Shown: positions 20,351-30,283 of the stretch, one piece after another
Position numbering within the stretch: position 1 is the first letter of the stretch
How the letters are laid out: each line of letters begins with the position of its first letter
Assembly (NCBI GenBank): GCA_945873125.1
Contig: CAMCBV010000012.1
Location: forward strand, 1-64,000
DNA length: 64,000 nucleotides
Reading direction: 5' to 3'
Source of the DNA: Prosthecobacter debontii
Lineage (GTDB): Bacteria > Verrucomicrobiota > Verrucomicrobiia > Verrucomicrobiales > Akkermansiaceae
Notes under the pieces: model-generated
Told to the model about the DNA's origin: nothing
Seen by the model: the letters and a program-made list of their open reading frames with translations, nothing else
Database searches by the model: none
Program-made: the position numbers and the translations under genes

Positions 20351-20362
20351 GGGAAAGGTAGG

Positions 20363-22903
20363 TTATTTGTCTTTATCTTTTGGATTTCCGCCTTGGGCTT
20401 TTTTCATTTTCTCGAGGTAGTCGATGGCTTTTTCGGCGCGAATAACCGCTGCGGTCTCGCTGGATGTTTTGATGATCTGGTTCATGATGTCAAAGACCCA
20501 TGGATCGGCAGAGTAACTGGCTAAAGCGTTAATGAGATCGATTTGGTCTGTTTCGCTTTTGGCTTGTTCGGCAATTTTCTTCCAAGCTTCCTCGGGTTTA
20601 TCTTCGGTGGCTGCCGCATATTTGATTGCGGCACTGAAGGCGAGCTTGCGGTTGTCAGCATTTGTTTCGGAGGCGACATATTCCATGAGCAGTTGGAATC
20701 CTTTGCTGTCGACCCAGTTGCCGAGGGCTCCAAGAGCTGCGACTTTGGTTTTGTAGTCACCGCTTTTGAGGTTTTGTTTGACGAATTCGAGAGCCTGATC
20801 CCCGCCGACACGACCTAGCAGGCGAAGCACTGAATGTTTGACGGCATCGTTTGAGGAGCTGCTGTAAGTGTTGAGCAATGGGGTGCGCAACGAGCTGGCG
20901 GAATGACTTCTGCTGATAATGGCTGCCATATTGTTTTCGGCAGCTTTGCGCATGGCCTCGTCGTGGGTGTCTTTGAGGATGTCCAAGAATATTTGGAAAT
21001 GCGTTTCGGAAGCCATGGGGCGACAAGCTTCGATTGCGGCAAGAGCGGTTTGCGGCACGCTGGCGGACTTTGCATAATTTACCAATGCATGAACGGAGGA
21101 AGGATTTTTCCGGACTGCGATGACTCTCTGGAACAGGATCACACGAATGTCCTTATACATATCGCGGGTCGTGGCGTATTCCGTGATTGTCGCATCGACA
21201 TCGGTCTTATCGACCGCTTTTGCCAGTGCCAATGCATTGTAGATGGCAGATCGATCTTCTTGTCCGGTTGTGGAAGACGCGTTGCTTAGAAGGAGATCAA
21301 GTTTGTGTTTGTCAACCGGGACTTCCGTCGTGCTTTCTTTGGTAGCCAACAAAATCATTTCGTTGAAAAGAGCGATCTCCGCATTTTCCTTTTTTCGATT
21401 GAGGATGAAGAGAATCAAGAATGTCATGATGATCGTGAGTACGATTGCCATGACAACTTTAACACTGTTAGGTATACTTTTTTTCGGAGCATGATCTGCC
21501 AGCGGCGCATGTGAATCCGCTGCAGTGGGGTGGGTTTCCGTGTGAGCTTTTTGAGCGGCAGGATCAGAAGCAGGCTTGGCGGGATGCGCTGAGGGAGAGG
21601 TAAGCTGAGGTGTGTTAGAGGCTCCTTTGAGAACGGGCTTGAGAAGGGGTGATGAGGAAGCGGATCCTGTTAGAGTGGCGCGAGTGAGCACTGGTGCCTG
21701 TTTTTCCGTAGGGGCGGAAGTGGCCTGTATGGGTGGATTTGGAGGTGTGAGTGCCGGAGTTGCTACGGTTGGTGATAAAACGGGAGCTTGGATTGGGAGT
21801 GGAGCGGGAGGAGCGGGAGGAGCGGGAGGAGCGGGAGGGGATGGCTCTGGTAATGGATAAGATTGAGTTGTTTGATGCACGCTGGGCTTCGATCCCTGGG
21901 GAGGAGTAAGAGGTTTTGGAATCGATGCGGTTTTTTTAGGAGATGGCCCGGGCTCGGGTTCTGCGATGATTTCTGGCGAGGTTGCGGCTCCGGGAATCAG
22001 AAGTTTTGGCCGCTTTGATATCGCTGCCGGTATAACCGGAGCAGGCGCGCCGGTGCTCAATTCCGGTGAGATGTGAGCGCTATCATTTTGCATAAAGACG
22101 AGAAGCGCATCACGTGCGGATTCGGGGCGGTCTTTAGGCTGGCGATTGATGAGCCACATGATCCAGTTGCAAACCCAGAGGGGAATTCCTTCACGGACTT
22201 CTTCAATGGGTATGACGTGGTGTTGCAAATGAGAGGTCATGACCTCGACCGCGCTTTCTCCATCGAAGGGGTATGTGCCGGTCAATGCGTAATAGAACAC
22301 ACAGCCGATAGCGTAGAGATCGACACGATGGTCGATGGGTATGCGCTCGAATTGTTCCGGGCCCATGAAGTAGATGGAGCCAAAAACGCCATCGGTTTGA
22401 TCGATGGTCTGGAGTGAGGGTTTGGTTGAGAGTTTCGCGAGGCCGAAGTCGAAGACCTTCACCTGGAACTTGCCGGAGGGAAGCCAGGTGAGCATAATGT
22501 TGCCGGGTTTGATATCACGGTGAACGATATGAAGCTCTTGGGCGGCGATGAGAGCCTCCAAGGATTGCATGGCAAGTTGTCGAAAATCTTCCCAAGTAAA
22601 AGACGCGTTACAAATGATTTCCTCGAGGGTTTGGCCGGTGAGTAATTCCATGACGACAAAGGGGCCATCTTCGTCTTGTCCCACATCGTAAATGGTAACG
22701 ATGTTGGGATGTTGGAGGGACGCGAGTGCGCTTGCCTCTTTAATCAACTGGCGAGTGGCCTCGTCCGTCATGGAAGAGTCGCTAGTACGGGTGGCAATGC
22801 GTTTGAGCGCCACATCTCGGCTCATGCGTATGTCATGAGCTTTGTAGACCGAACCTAGGCCTCCCTGAGCGATTTTTCCTCTGATTTCGTAGCGATCTTC
22901 CAT
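20363..22903 (-). CDS. Membrane Ser/Thr protein kinase with extracytoplasmic repeat region
   Basis: 846 residues. The kinase domain occupies about 5-275: glycine loop GKIAQGGLGSVYK, Lys34 in VALKRI, HRDIKPGN with catalytic Asp130, and DFG at 152-154, so all key residues are present. A Pro/Ala-rich linker (about 285-475) includes a PPA repeat coded by a 9-base repeat at 21801-21838. One membrane helix follows at about 481-501. The outer part (502-846) is helical with HEAT-like repeats (ALGALGNWVDSKGFQLLMEY), unlike the PASTA or WD40 modules usual in bacterial kinases. Its gene lies between surA-like and tyrS genes. It probably senses an envelope state; the substrate is unknown. Confidence 0.88.
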   Translation of the reverse strand: MEDRYEIRGKIAQGGLGSVYKAHDIRMSRDVALKRIATRTSDSSMTDEATRQLIKEASALASLQHPNIVTIYDVGQDEDGPFVVMELLTGQTLEEIICNASFTWEDFRQLAMQSLEALIAAQELHIVHRDIKPGNIMLTWLPSGKFQVKVFDFGLAKLSTKPSLQTIDQTDGVFGSIYFMGPEQFERIPIDHRVDLYAIGCVFYYALTGTYPFDGESAVEVMTSHLQHHVIPIEEVREGIPLWVCNWIMWLINRQPKDRPESARDALLVFMQNDSAHISPELSTGAPAPVIPAAISKRPKLLIPGAATSPEIIAEPEPGPSPKKTASIPKPLTPPQGSKPSVHQTTQSYPLPEPSPPAPPAPPAPPAPLPIQAPVLSPTVATPALTPPNPPIQATSAPTEKQAPVLTRATLTGSASSSPLLKPVLKGASNTPQLTSPSAHPAKPASDPAAQKAHTETHPTAADSHAPLADHAPKKSIPNSVKVVMAIVLTIIMTFLILFILNRKKENAEIALFNEMILLATKESTTEVPVDKHKLDLLLSNASSTTGQEDRSAIYNALALAKAVDKTDVDATITEYATTRDMYKDIRVILFQRVIAVRKNPSSVHALVNYAKSASVPQTALAAIEACRPMASETHFQIFLDILKDTHDEAMRKAAENNMAAIISRSHSASSLRTPLLNTYSSSSNDAVKHSVLRLLGRVGGDQALEFVKQNLKSGDYKTKVAALGALGNWVDSKGFQLLMEYVASETNADNRKLAFSAAIKYAAATEDKPEEAWKKIAEQAKSETDQIDLINALASYSADPWVFDIMNQIIKTSSETAAVIRAEKAIDYLEKMKKAQGGNPKDKDK
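21801..21838. repeat. 9-base minisatellite coding for the PPA linker of the kinase
   Basis: Four copies of GGAGCGGGA in tandem; on the coding (minus) strand they give repeated Pro-Pro-Ala. Nearly identical units suggest recent expansion by slippage, so linker length is likely to vary between strains. Confidence 0.75.
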
Positions 22904-22929
22904 GGATGCAGGACTTGTCTGGAGAAAAC

Positions 22930-23916
22930 TCAGAGCTTGGTTTCGATCATCGCACGTTTGCGCCGGACTTCGATCCAGCGTTCATATTGGGCAGAGGTTT
23001 TATTGCGTGTGACGCGTTCTTCGATCATCGGGCGGACTTTGGAAAGCGGGGGCGCGGGGCCGAGATCCTTGCTGACGACCTTGATGATGGTAAAGCCTCG
23101 TGGGTCAAGGAGGGGGCCGACGGCCTTATCTGTGGGAGACTCAAAAATGATGGCTGCGAATTCTGGGGCGAGGTCGGTTCTCGGAACATTCTCTTGGAGT
23201 CCGCCTTGTGCTGCGAAGGCATCTTTTGAGTAGGTTTTTGCGGTCTCGGCAAAGTCCGCGCCCTTATTGATTTTATTGGCGAGATCTTCAGCGAGGGCGA
23301 GTTGTGAATCCGGAGTGGCAACCGCGTTATCGGGATCAGCCGAAGGAATGAAGATTTTCCGGAATGTGATTTTGTCCTGAGCTACATCACGGAGCGTGTC
23401 CTTGACTTTATCATATTCGTTTTGAACTTCGTTCGGGAGGGCGGGTGGGGCGTCTGAAAATTGCTGGGCTCGCATCGACTGGACAACCATTTTTTCACGG
23501 GTCATTTCGCGATAGCCTTCCATGGTGAGGCGGGATTTTTTCAGTTCATCGCGGAATTTTTTTTCATCGCCGTTATAGAGCTGATGGATCTGGCGTTTGA
23601 CTTCCTCATCAATGATGGTGGAGTTGATCGATGCACCGAGTTTCTTAAATTCATCGAGGATGATTTGTCGGTCGATGAGTTCTTGTAGAACATTTTTTTG
23701 AGCTTCGGTGAACTGTTTGACGAATTCCGGACCACGTCTTGGGAATTGAGTTGAGAGCTGCGCGAAGATCGGAGCGAGTAGGAAAGAGACCTCGTTTTTG
23801 GTGATGACTTGTCCATTGACTTTGGCGGCGATGCCATTGACTTCGACAGGCTCGGCAAGGGCGAGGCTGCTGAAGATACCCAGCGCAAAAAGCGGAAGTG
23901 TAAAGATTTTGGACAT
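22930..23916 (-). CDS. SurA-like periplasmic peptidyl-prolyl isomerase
   Basis: 328 residues with a signal peptide (MSKIFTLPLFALGIFSSLALA). A SurA N-terminal-type chaperone domain follows (NGIAAKVNGQVITKNEV, then helices with QEIDRQIIL-like content around residues 80-95). A single parvulin-type rotamase domain lies around residues 170-285, ending GFTIIKVVSKDLGPAPPLS. It should help outer-membrane proteins fold in the periplasm. E. coli SurA has two parvulin domains and this protein has one. It is 26 bases upstream of the kinase gene and 124 bases downstream of smc. Confidence 0.88.
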   Translation of the reverse strand: MSKIFTLPLFALGIFSSLALAEPVEVNGIAAKVNGQVITKNEVSFLLAPIFAQLSTQFPRRGPEFVKQFTEAQKNVLQELIDRQIILDEFKKLGASINSTIIDEEVKRQIHQLYNGDEKKFRDELKKSRLTMEGYREMTREKMVVQSMRAQQFSDAPPALPNEVQNEYDKVKDTLRDVAQDKITFRKIFIPSADPDNAVATPDSQLALAEDLANKINKGADFAETAKTYSKDAFAAQGGLQENVPRTDLAPEFAAIIFESPTDKAVGPLLDPRGFTIIKVVSKDLGPAPPLSKVRPMIEERVTRNKTSAQYERWIEVRRKRAMIETKL

Positions 23917-24040
23917 ATGGTAAGGAAAAATGAAGGGATTTTCGAATCAGGCGATATGATGAGTTTTCAATGCATCGCTTGAGATTGCAAGCTGGGAAAC
24001 TTGCGGGATTGGAATGTATTTCGCAGGTGGCTCACATTTC

Positions 24041-27000
24041 TTAAGCATCCAATCTGAGAGCTGCCTTTTGGGCTGCAGATTTGGCGTCGGCTTTGGTGTC
24101 CGAGGAGGCGGTCAGTCGCATGCCTACGGGTTTCGAGACACCGAACTCTTCCATGGTTACACCATACATCACATCCGCACGCGCCATCGTGCGCTTGGAG
24201 TGGGTGACGATGATGAATTGTGAGCGATCAATGAAGCGGTCGAGGACCTTGACGAAACGATTGATGTTGGATTCATCGAGAGGAGCGTCGAGCTCGTCGA
24301 GGACGCAGAACGGGGAGGGTTTGATCATATAGATCGAAAACAGAAGTGCGACGGCGGTCATCGAGCGCTCGCCACCGGAGAGGAGCGTGATGGATTGAAG
24401 TTTTTTGCCCGGCGGCTTGGCGATGACTTCGATGCCGGATTCGAGTGGATCGTTTTCGTCGATCAGGGTGAGATCGGCCTGGCCTTTTTCCCCGAAGAGT
24501 TCTTTGAACATGTCGCGGAAGTTGATGCGAACTTGGGCGAAAGTTTCGGAAAAGCGGCGTTGAGTTTCCTCGTTGATACGTTCGATGACGGCGAGTAGTT
24601 CGGTTTTCGAGGACACGAGATCGTCGTGTTGGTTGCGAAGGAAGCTGTGGCGCTCTTCGAGTTCGTCGTATTCCTCGATGGCATCGACGTTGACCGGACC
24701 CATGGACTCGATTTTGCGTTTGAGGTCCTGGACAAGGGCTTCGATGTGGTTCCAGTTCGGTTCTCCCGGAAGGTCTGGAATTTCTTCGGATTCATCTGAA
24801 GAGGCATGGGCGATTTCGACTTCGGGATCGGTTTCATCCGCGCCGGAGGCGTTGCGAGCGTTTCTATTTTGCAGCGTGCTGAGAAGCAGATGAGCGTCTG
24901 GCTCGAAAGATTCGAGGGTGATTTGGTGGCGATCCTCGGTGGTGGAGAGTAGGTTTTCGAGGCGAAGATCGAGCTTGGTTGCGGCAATTTCTTCGCGCCC
25001 TTTTTGTTCGTTCACGGAAGCGAGTTGCTTGCGGATTTCGGACAGGCCGGCTTCGGCAAGCTCGATGTTTTTGATTAACTCATTGCGACCCTGGGAGCGG
25101 GATGAGAGTTCCTGTTGGAGATCCTCTGCCTCAATTCGGTGGGTTTCGACTTGGGAGTCCAGCGAGGCATTTTCATCGATGGATGATTGAATGCGCTGTT
25201 GGAAATTTTCGATTTCCGTCTCACGGCGAATGGCGATTTCGCGCAGTTCGGAGAGGCGGGCCTCCATCGGGCGTTGTTGTTCCTCGGCCGCTTGCTTGGC
25301 GCGTTTCTCGACTGCGAGATTGGTGCGGAGTTCATTGAGTGAGGCAAGAAGTTCCTGTTCCGAGGAGATGGCGGAATCCGACTGGGATTGAAGCGAGCGG
25401 GTCTGGTCTTCGATGGCCTCAAGGCGTTCGCGGGTGGCGGTGAGTTCGGACTCAAGGGATTGTCTGGAATCCGTGGCAGAGGTTTCGCGTTTCTCTAGTT
25501 CCGAGCGTTCCCAGCGGACGTTTTCGATGCGAGTGTTGAAGTTTTCGACTTCGCGAGTGGCAAGCGAGAGTTGACCTTGGAGGGTGGAGAGTTCGACTTT
25601 TTGGCGTTGCAGGCGCTCGCGGGCGGTTTCGACCGCTTCGCGATGGCTTTCGAGTGCGCTTTCGAGAGAGGTTACGCGCTTGCGTGCGTCTTCATCGGCT
25701 TTGCGGAGTATGGCGACTTCTTTTTCGAGTGAGCGAACCTCGTTTTGGCGTTCCAACAGAGAGGTTGAATTTTCAGAAGCCGTACCGCCTTGGATCGTTC
25801 CTTCTGGGGAGAGCATTTCACCCGCAAGAGTCACGAAGGTGAGGGTGGAATAATCGGAACGCAGTCTGAGGGCGGTTGTTAGATTTGGAACAATTAGGGT
25901 TTTTTCTAACAATTGTTCAATGATCGCGGCAACTTGTGGTTCGGATTTGACTTTATCAAGAGCCCATGCGGTGGCGCCGGATGGGAGTGTTTCGATTTGA
26001 GTTCCCGAGGCGACTGGAATGAGGTTTTTGGGCAGGATTGCGGCTTGGCCGAGTTTTTTGTCAGTGAGTCGTTGGATCAGGGTTTCGGCGATTTGTGAAT
26101 CGGAGACGAGAACGGTTTGGAGTTTGGCTCCGAGAGCGGCTTCGATGGCGCGCGCTGCGGTTTCATCGGCACGGATGAAGTTGGCAAGTACACCTTCGAT
26201 GGAAGGTGTGAATTGCTCTGGAGTATCGAGTCCTTTAAGCAGGTTTTGAGTGCCTTTGGCGAAGCCCTCACCGGAGGCGACCAGTTGTTTTACGGCATCG
26301 AAGCGAGCGGCACGCTGAGCGAGAATTTCGTTGGATTCCGTTGCGGCCTTGCGGGATGCGTCGAGATCGCCACGGGTGTGTTGGTAGGTGCGCTCGGCGG
26401 CTTGGAAATTTTCCTCCAGCTCAGTTAGCTTGTTTCCGGTTTCTGTAACCGCAGTGTTGATCAGCGTTTGCTGTGCGATGTGTTCTTCGATGCCGATGTT
26501 GAGGCGCTGTTCTTCCTCCGCGAGTTGGCGTGCGCGGTCACGATTGCCTTCCAGCTGAGCCAGGGAAGACTCGATTTTCGCCTGCATGGAGGCGATGAGG
26601 GTTTGGGTCTGGTTGGCCTCGATGCGAGAGGCGCGGAGGGAAGACTCAAGGTTAGCGCGGGCTTCACGGGCGGCGAGAGTTTGTTCTTCCTGTTTTGTGA
26701 GTTGCAATTCCTGCTCGGCGATGTGGCGGTTGAGTTGGTCGAGTTGATCGCTGGCAGCGGTGAAATCGAATTCCTGTTGAGCGAGTTTTTCGCGGGTGGA
26801 GGAAATGTCGGAATGGTTTTGTGAGATGCGTCCCTCAAGTTCGGCTTTGCGCTCGTTGTTGAAAGCGATGCGTGCCTGGGCGGAAGCGAGGGAGTTTTGA
26901 TGCTCGTTGAGTTTTTGGCGAAGTTCCGCGAGTTCGGCTTCGAATTGGCGGGCGGCGGTGCGCGCTTCGGCGACAATTTCCTCTTTCTCTGGAAGTTGAC

Positions 27001-27778
27001 GCTCAAGATGTGAATCTTGCGCGTCGAGCGAGCGGATCGAGTTGGTTAGTTCGGCGCGAGCGGCAGTAATTTCAACATAGCGTTTGTGAGCGAGGTGGGT
27101 GTCGAGGACGCGGTAGTCGGTGGCGAGTGCTTGGAAGCGGCGCGCTTTCGCGACCTGGCGCTTCAGCGAGTTCATGCGGCGTTCTTGTTCTGCCAGAACA
27201 TCGGAAACACGAAGCAGGTTGGCTTCGGTGTATTCGAGTTTACGAAGAGCATCCTTTTTTTCGCGTTTGAATTTCGTGATGCCGGCGGCTTCTTCAAAAA
27301 CGGCGCGGCGCTCTTCGGGTTTTGAGGAAAGGATTTGGTCGATCTGGCCTTGTGCCATGATCGAGTAGGCGGTGCGGCCGATACCGGTATCCATTAGCAT
27401 GTCGTGGATATCTTTGAGGCGGCAGAGGGTTCCATTGAGACGATACTCGGAACGACCATCGCGGAATACGCGACGGGTAATGGAGACCTCATTGTAGTCG
27501 ACTTTGAGAGATTCTTCACAGTCAGCCATGGTGAGAGTGACCTCTGCCATGCCGAGCGGTTTGCGTTTCTCCGTGCCGTTGAAAATAACATCTGCCATTT
27601 CTCCGCCGCGAAGAGCTTTCGCGGAAGTTTCACCTAAGACCCAGCGGATGGCATCGACCACATTGGATTTGCCGCAGCCATTCGGGCCGACAATGCCTGT
27701 CACGCCTTCGGCAAATTCGAAGACAGTTTTATCGGCAAAGGATTTGAAGCCGTGGATTTCGAGAGTTTTAAGATACAT
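24041..27778 (-). CDS. smc: Chromosome segregation protein SMC
   Basis: 1245 residues. Walker A GPNGCGKSN is at 31-39 in the N-terminal head. Long coiled coils lie on both sides of a hinge in the middle, whose start is seen around GFAKGTQNLLKGLDTPEQF. The C-terminal head carries the ABC signature LLSGGERSMTAVALL and Walker B FCVLDELDAPLD. It forms the condensin-like complex with ScpA and ScpB, which are not in this window. The region coding the hinge contains an inverted pair of TTGTTAGA / TCTAACAA at 25876-25912. An AT-rich 282-base gap separates its start from the divergent TPR gene and probably holds the promoters for both. Confidence 0.96.
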   Translation of the reverse strand: MYLKTLEIHGFKSFADKTVFEFAEGVTGIVGPNGCGKSNVVDAIRWVLGETSAKALRGGEMADVIFNGTEKRKPLGMAEVTLTMADCEESLKVDYNEVSITRRVFRDGRSEYRLNGTLCRLKDIHDMLMDTGIGRTAYSIMAQGQIDQILSSKPEERRAVFEEAAGITKFKREKKDALRKLEYTEANLLRVSDVLAEQERRMNSLKRQVAKARRFQALATDYRVLDTHLAHKRYVEITAARAELTNSIRSLDAQDSHLERQLPEKEEIVAEARTAARQFEAELAELRQKLNEHQNSLASAQARIAFNNERKAELEGRISQNHSDISSTREKLAQQEFDFTAASDQLDQLNRHIAEQELQLTKQEEQTLAAREARANLESSLRASRIEANQTQTLIASMQAKIESSLAQLEGNRDRARQLAEEEQRLNIGIEEHIAQQTLINTAVTETGNKLTELEENFQAAERTYQHTRGDLDASRKAATESNEILAQRAARFDAVKQLVASGEGFAKGTQNLLKGLDTPEQFTPSIEGVLANFIRADETAARAIEAALGAKLQTVLVSDSQIAETLIQRLTDKKLGQAAILPKNLIPVASGTQIETLPSGATAWALDKVKSEPQVAAIIEQLLEKTLIVPNLTTALRLRSDYSTLTFVTLAGEMLSPEGTIQGGTASENSTSLLERQNEVRSLEKEVAILRKADEDARKRVTSLESALESHREAVETARERLQRQKVELSTLQGQLSLATREVENFNTRIENVRWERSELEKRETSATDSRQSLESELTATRERLEAIEDQTRSLQSQSDSAISSEQELLASLNELRTNLAVEKRAKQAAEEQQRPMEARLSELREIAIRRETEIENFQQRIQSSIDENASLDSQVETHRIEAEDLQQELSSRSQGRNELIKNIELAEAGLSEIRKQLASVNEQKGREEIAATKLDLRLENLLSTTEDRHQITLESFEPDAHLLLSTLQNRNARNASGADETDPEVEIAHASSDESEEIPDLPGEPNWNHIEALVQDLKRKIESMGPVNVDAIEEYDELEERHSFLRNQHDDLVSSKTELLAVIERINEETQRRFSETFAQVRINFRDMFKELFGEKGQADLTLIDENDPLESGIEVIAKPPGKKLQSITLLSGGERSMTAVALLFSIYMIKPSPFCVLDELDAPLDESNINRFVKVLDRFIDRSQFIIVTHSKRTMARADVMYGVTMEEFGVSKPVGMRLTASSDTKADAKSAAQKAALRLDA

Positions 27779-28060
27779 GGTCGTGGTGGTGGGGATGGGT
27801 TTCGAAAAGGGTGAGAAAGCGAATTCTTTAGTGATTGGAGCTTACAAATAAATTTCCTCTAGGCAAGTTGTCAGTAGGCTTTAATACTGCATGTGGTATA
27901 TAAATTACTGTTAATAACCAATATATAGTATAAAAGGCTATTTAGCAGAACTTAAATAAAATGCGAATTTACGATTGGCTGTGGGTGGGTAAAAAAGGCT
28001 TGGCTTTGGATTCCTTGAAGTGATTGGGTCGGGAGTTTGGGCTTGCGAAAGCACCTGTGA
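27779..28060. promoter_or_regulatory. Divergent intergenic region between smc and the TPR gene
   Basis: 282 bases, strongly AT-rich in the middle (about 27845-27960, with several TATA-like tracts such as TATATAGTATAAAA), as expected for back-to-back promoters. I cannot pick specific -35/-10 pairs with confidence, and no gene or RNA is seen. Confidence 0.4.
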
Positions 28061-30283
28061 ATGGTACTCATTTCGTTGATGTTGAGAGGGGCGACGCGAT
28101 CCCAAGCGTGTTTGATATGGGCAATGATTTTTAGCATGATGTGGTTCATGCAAGGCGGAGTCGTGGCGCAGGCGCCAAATGTTCCGCAGTTTGATCCATC
28201 CGACGTTTATTTTCAGGGATATCTTGCGGTTCGCGCGGGGGAGCAATTGGAGAAGGATAAGGATTTTGTCGGGGCCATGAACAAGTATCGGCAAGCCGTC
28301 GAGTTATTTGGCTCGGTTGGAAAATTTTATCCCGACTGGAAAGCGGATATGGTGAAAAACCGTCAGGATTTGACAGTTCTTGCGCTCAAGGAGGTTCAGG
28401 ATAAGGCGGGCGAACAGATCAAGAAAGACCGTGGAGTCATCGCGGAGTTGGAAGGTGGAGAGAAGGTGGGCGCTGAGTTGGTAAATCCTGCCAAGGATGT
28501 AAAACCCAAGAAACCGGATATTTTAGAGGTGGATCCACTCCAGGCGCGTCGGCTGAAAGATGCGGAGGCAGAGTTGGCGCGTTTGAGGAATGAGATGAAA
28601 AAAGCAGAAGCGGCGGCCAAGCAATCTACGAGCAATGTAGTAGTTGAGGATTTGCACAAGCAAAACCAGGCTTTGCAGGCTCAGTTGAAAGCGGTGCAAA
28701 AAGAAGTGGGTTCTCTGCGCGCGCAGATGTTGTCGGCGCCCGTGGAAGGAGTGATGAAATCCTTGAATGAACGAATTGAGCAGTTGAATCAGGAAAAACA
28801 AGTGATGGGTATGGCGTTGAAAACCAGCCGGGGAGATCACCATGAAGCGCTATCGAAGATTGAGATTTTGACGGCTGATATGGAGTTGATGAAAAAACAG
28901 GCATCTGAGATGCGTCAGAAGCAGGCCGATATGAAGCGTGATCTTGAGACAGAGCGTCAGCTTTCCAATCAAGTCGTCTCAGGACAACTCAGGCAGCTGA
29001 AGCAGATGGAGAAAGCGCTTGCGGAAAAGGGCAATCAGTTGGAAGCCGCGAACAAGCAGATTTCGAGTTTGAAAAAGGAACTGGATGAGAGTCGCACGGC
29101 CTACAGTGAACTTCAGGAAGAACGTGATGGGTTGCTGCGTGAGCGTGACCAGATGAACGCATTGTTGAAACTCAACGAGTCCAGCAGGATTGAAGAGCTC
29201 GTTGCACAGAATGTCGCCCTGTCCGGATCATTGCGAGAAGCAAAGGAGCAGGTTGACCGTCTGAAATCGGATAACGACGCGTCGAAAGATGAGATCGTCG
29301 AGGCGCAAAGGGATCTCGCGATCGCGAAGACGCGGATCAACCGTTTGAACCATGAGAAAGCCGATCAAGACAAACGAATATCGGAATTGACCGAAAAATT
29401 GAAGCAGGAGGAATTGTTGCTCGCGAGTCGGGAAGAATCTGTGGATGCCGAGGAGGTCGAGATGTTGCGTGAGGTGATCCGGAGGCAATTGAGGGCTCAG
29501 GAAAGAAGGCGACAGGCAAAAGAGTTGTTAGTGGACGCGGTGAAAAGTCTCGGGCAAGACGATGAGCGTCTCAAAGAGGCGATCGAGCTCTTTGATGGAA
29601 CGGAGCTGGTGCTGAGTCCGGATGAGCAGAAATTGGTCGCGGATCAGAATGTGGACGGAGAGTTTCTATCACCCACCTTTGCACGGGATCGTGAGACGGT
29701 TGGGCGTGAAATGGCCAAGCTTAACGTCGAGTTGGAGAGTTATAATCGTGCGGCGACCCGGGCATATGTTTCGGGCCGGTTGAATTCGACACGCGAGTTG
29801 TTTGAGATGATGATTGAGCAACATCCCGGACATGTTCCGGCCATTTGCAAGTTGGGGGCTGTGCAGTTGAAGCTGCAGGAGCCGGAGCTGGCATTGGCGA
29901 GTTTTGAGAAAGCTATAGAATTGGATCATGACAATCCATATGCGAACCGGATGTTGGGGTTCACCCATATGCAACTGGGTCACTCGGCGGAGGCAGAGCG
30001 GCATTTGCGACGTGCGATCGAGTTGGCGCCTGATGATGCAAAGAGCTACATGTTGCTGGGAGCGGTTTGTCATCAACTGGGAAACACGGAAGAGGCGGAG
30101 TCAAAATTCAAAGGAGCCATCGCGGCAGATCCGATGCCGAGTGAGCCCTATTTCAACATTGCGATGATCTGTGCCAAACAAGGCCGGATGAAAGATGCAA
30201 AGCAGTATTACAGCCAGGCCCTGGAGCGTGGTGCGGTTCCTGATCAGGCGCTTGAATCTAGAATCATGAAGCACAGCCAATGA
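28061..30283 (+). CDS. Exported coiled-coil and TPR protein
   Basis: 740 residues. The N-terminus has a long hydrophobic stretch (CLIWAMIFSMMWFMQGGVVAQA), a signal peptide; a second possible start is the ATG at 28079. Residues about 150-480 form a nearly continuous charged coiled coil. The C-terminal part (about 600-735) has four TPR-like repeats, e.g. LALASFEKAIELDHDNPYANRMLGFTHM. Its arrangement resembles a periplasmic scaffold, but I do not recognise a named family. The stop overlaps the start of the next lipoprotein gene (ATGA at 30280-30283), so the two are coupled. It is the first gene of a run ending with a tail-specific protease. Confidence 0.8.
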   Translation: MVLISLMLRGATRSQACLIWAMIFSMMWFMQGGVVAQAPNVPQFDPSDVYFQGYLAVRAGEQLEKDKDFVGAMNKYRQAVELFGSVGKFYPDWKADMVKNRQDLTVLALKEVQDKAGEQIKKDRGVIAELEGGEKVGAELVNPAKDVKPKKPDILEVDPLQARRLKDAEAELARLRNEMKKAEAAAKQSTSNVVVEDLHKQNQALQAQLKAVQKEVGSLRAQMLSAPVEGVMKSLNERIEQLNQEKQVMGMALKTSRGDHHEALSKIEILTADMELMKKQASEMRQKQADMKRDLETERQLSNQVVSGQLRQLKQMEKALAEKGNQLEAANKQISSLKKELDESRTAYSELQEERDGLLRERDQMNALLKLNESSRIEELVAQNVALSGSLREAKEQVDRLKSDNDASKDEIVEAQRDLAIAKTRINRLNHEKADQDKRISELTEKLKQEELLLASREESVDAEEVEMLREVIRRQLRAQERRRQAKELLVDAVKSLGQDDERLKEAIELFDGTELVLSPDEQKLVADQNVDGEFLSPTFARDRETVGREMAKLNVELESYNRAATRAYVSGRLNSTRELFEMMIEQHPGHVPAICKLGAVQLKLQEPELALASFEKAIELDHDNPYANRMLGFTHMQLGHSAEAERHLRRAIELAPDDAKSYMLLGAVCHQLGNTEEAESKFKGAIAADPMPSEPYFNIAMICAKQGRMKDAKQYYSQALERGAVPDQALESRIMKHSQ

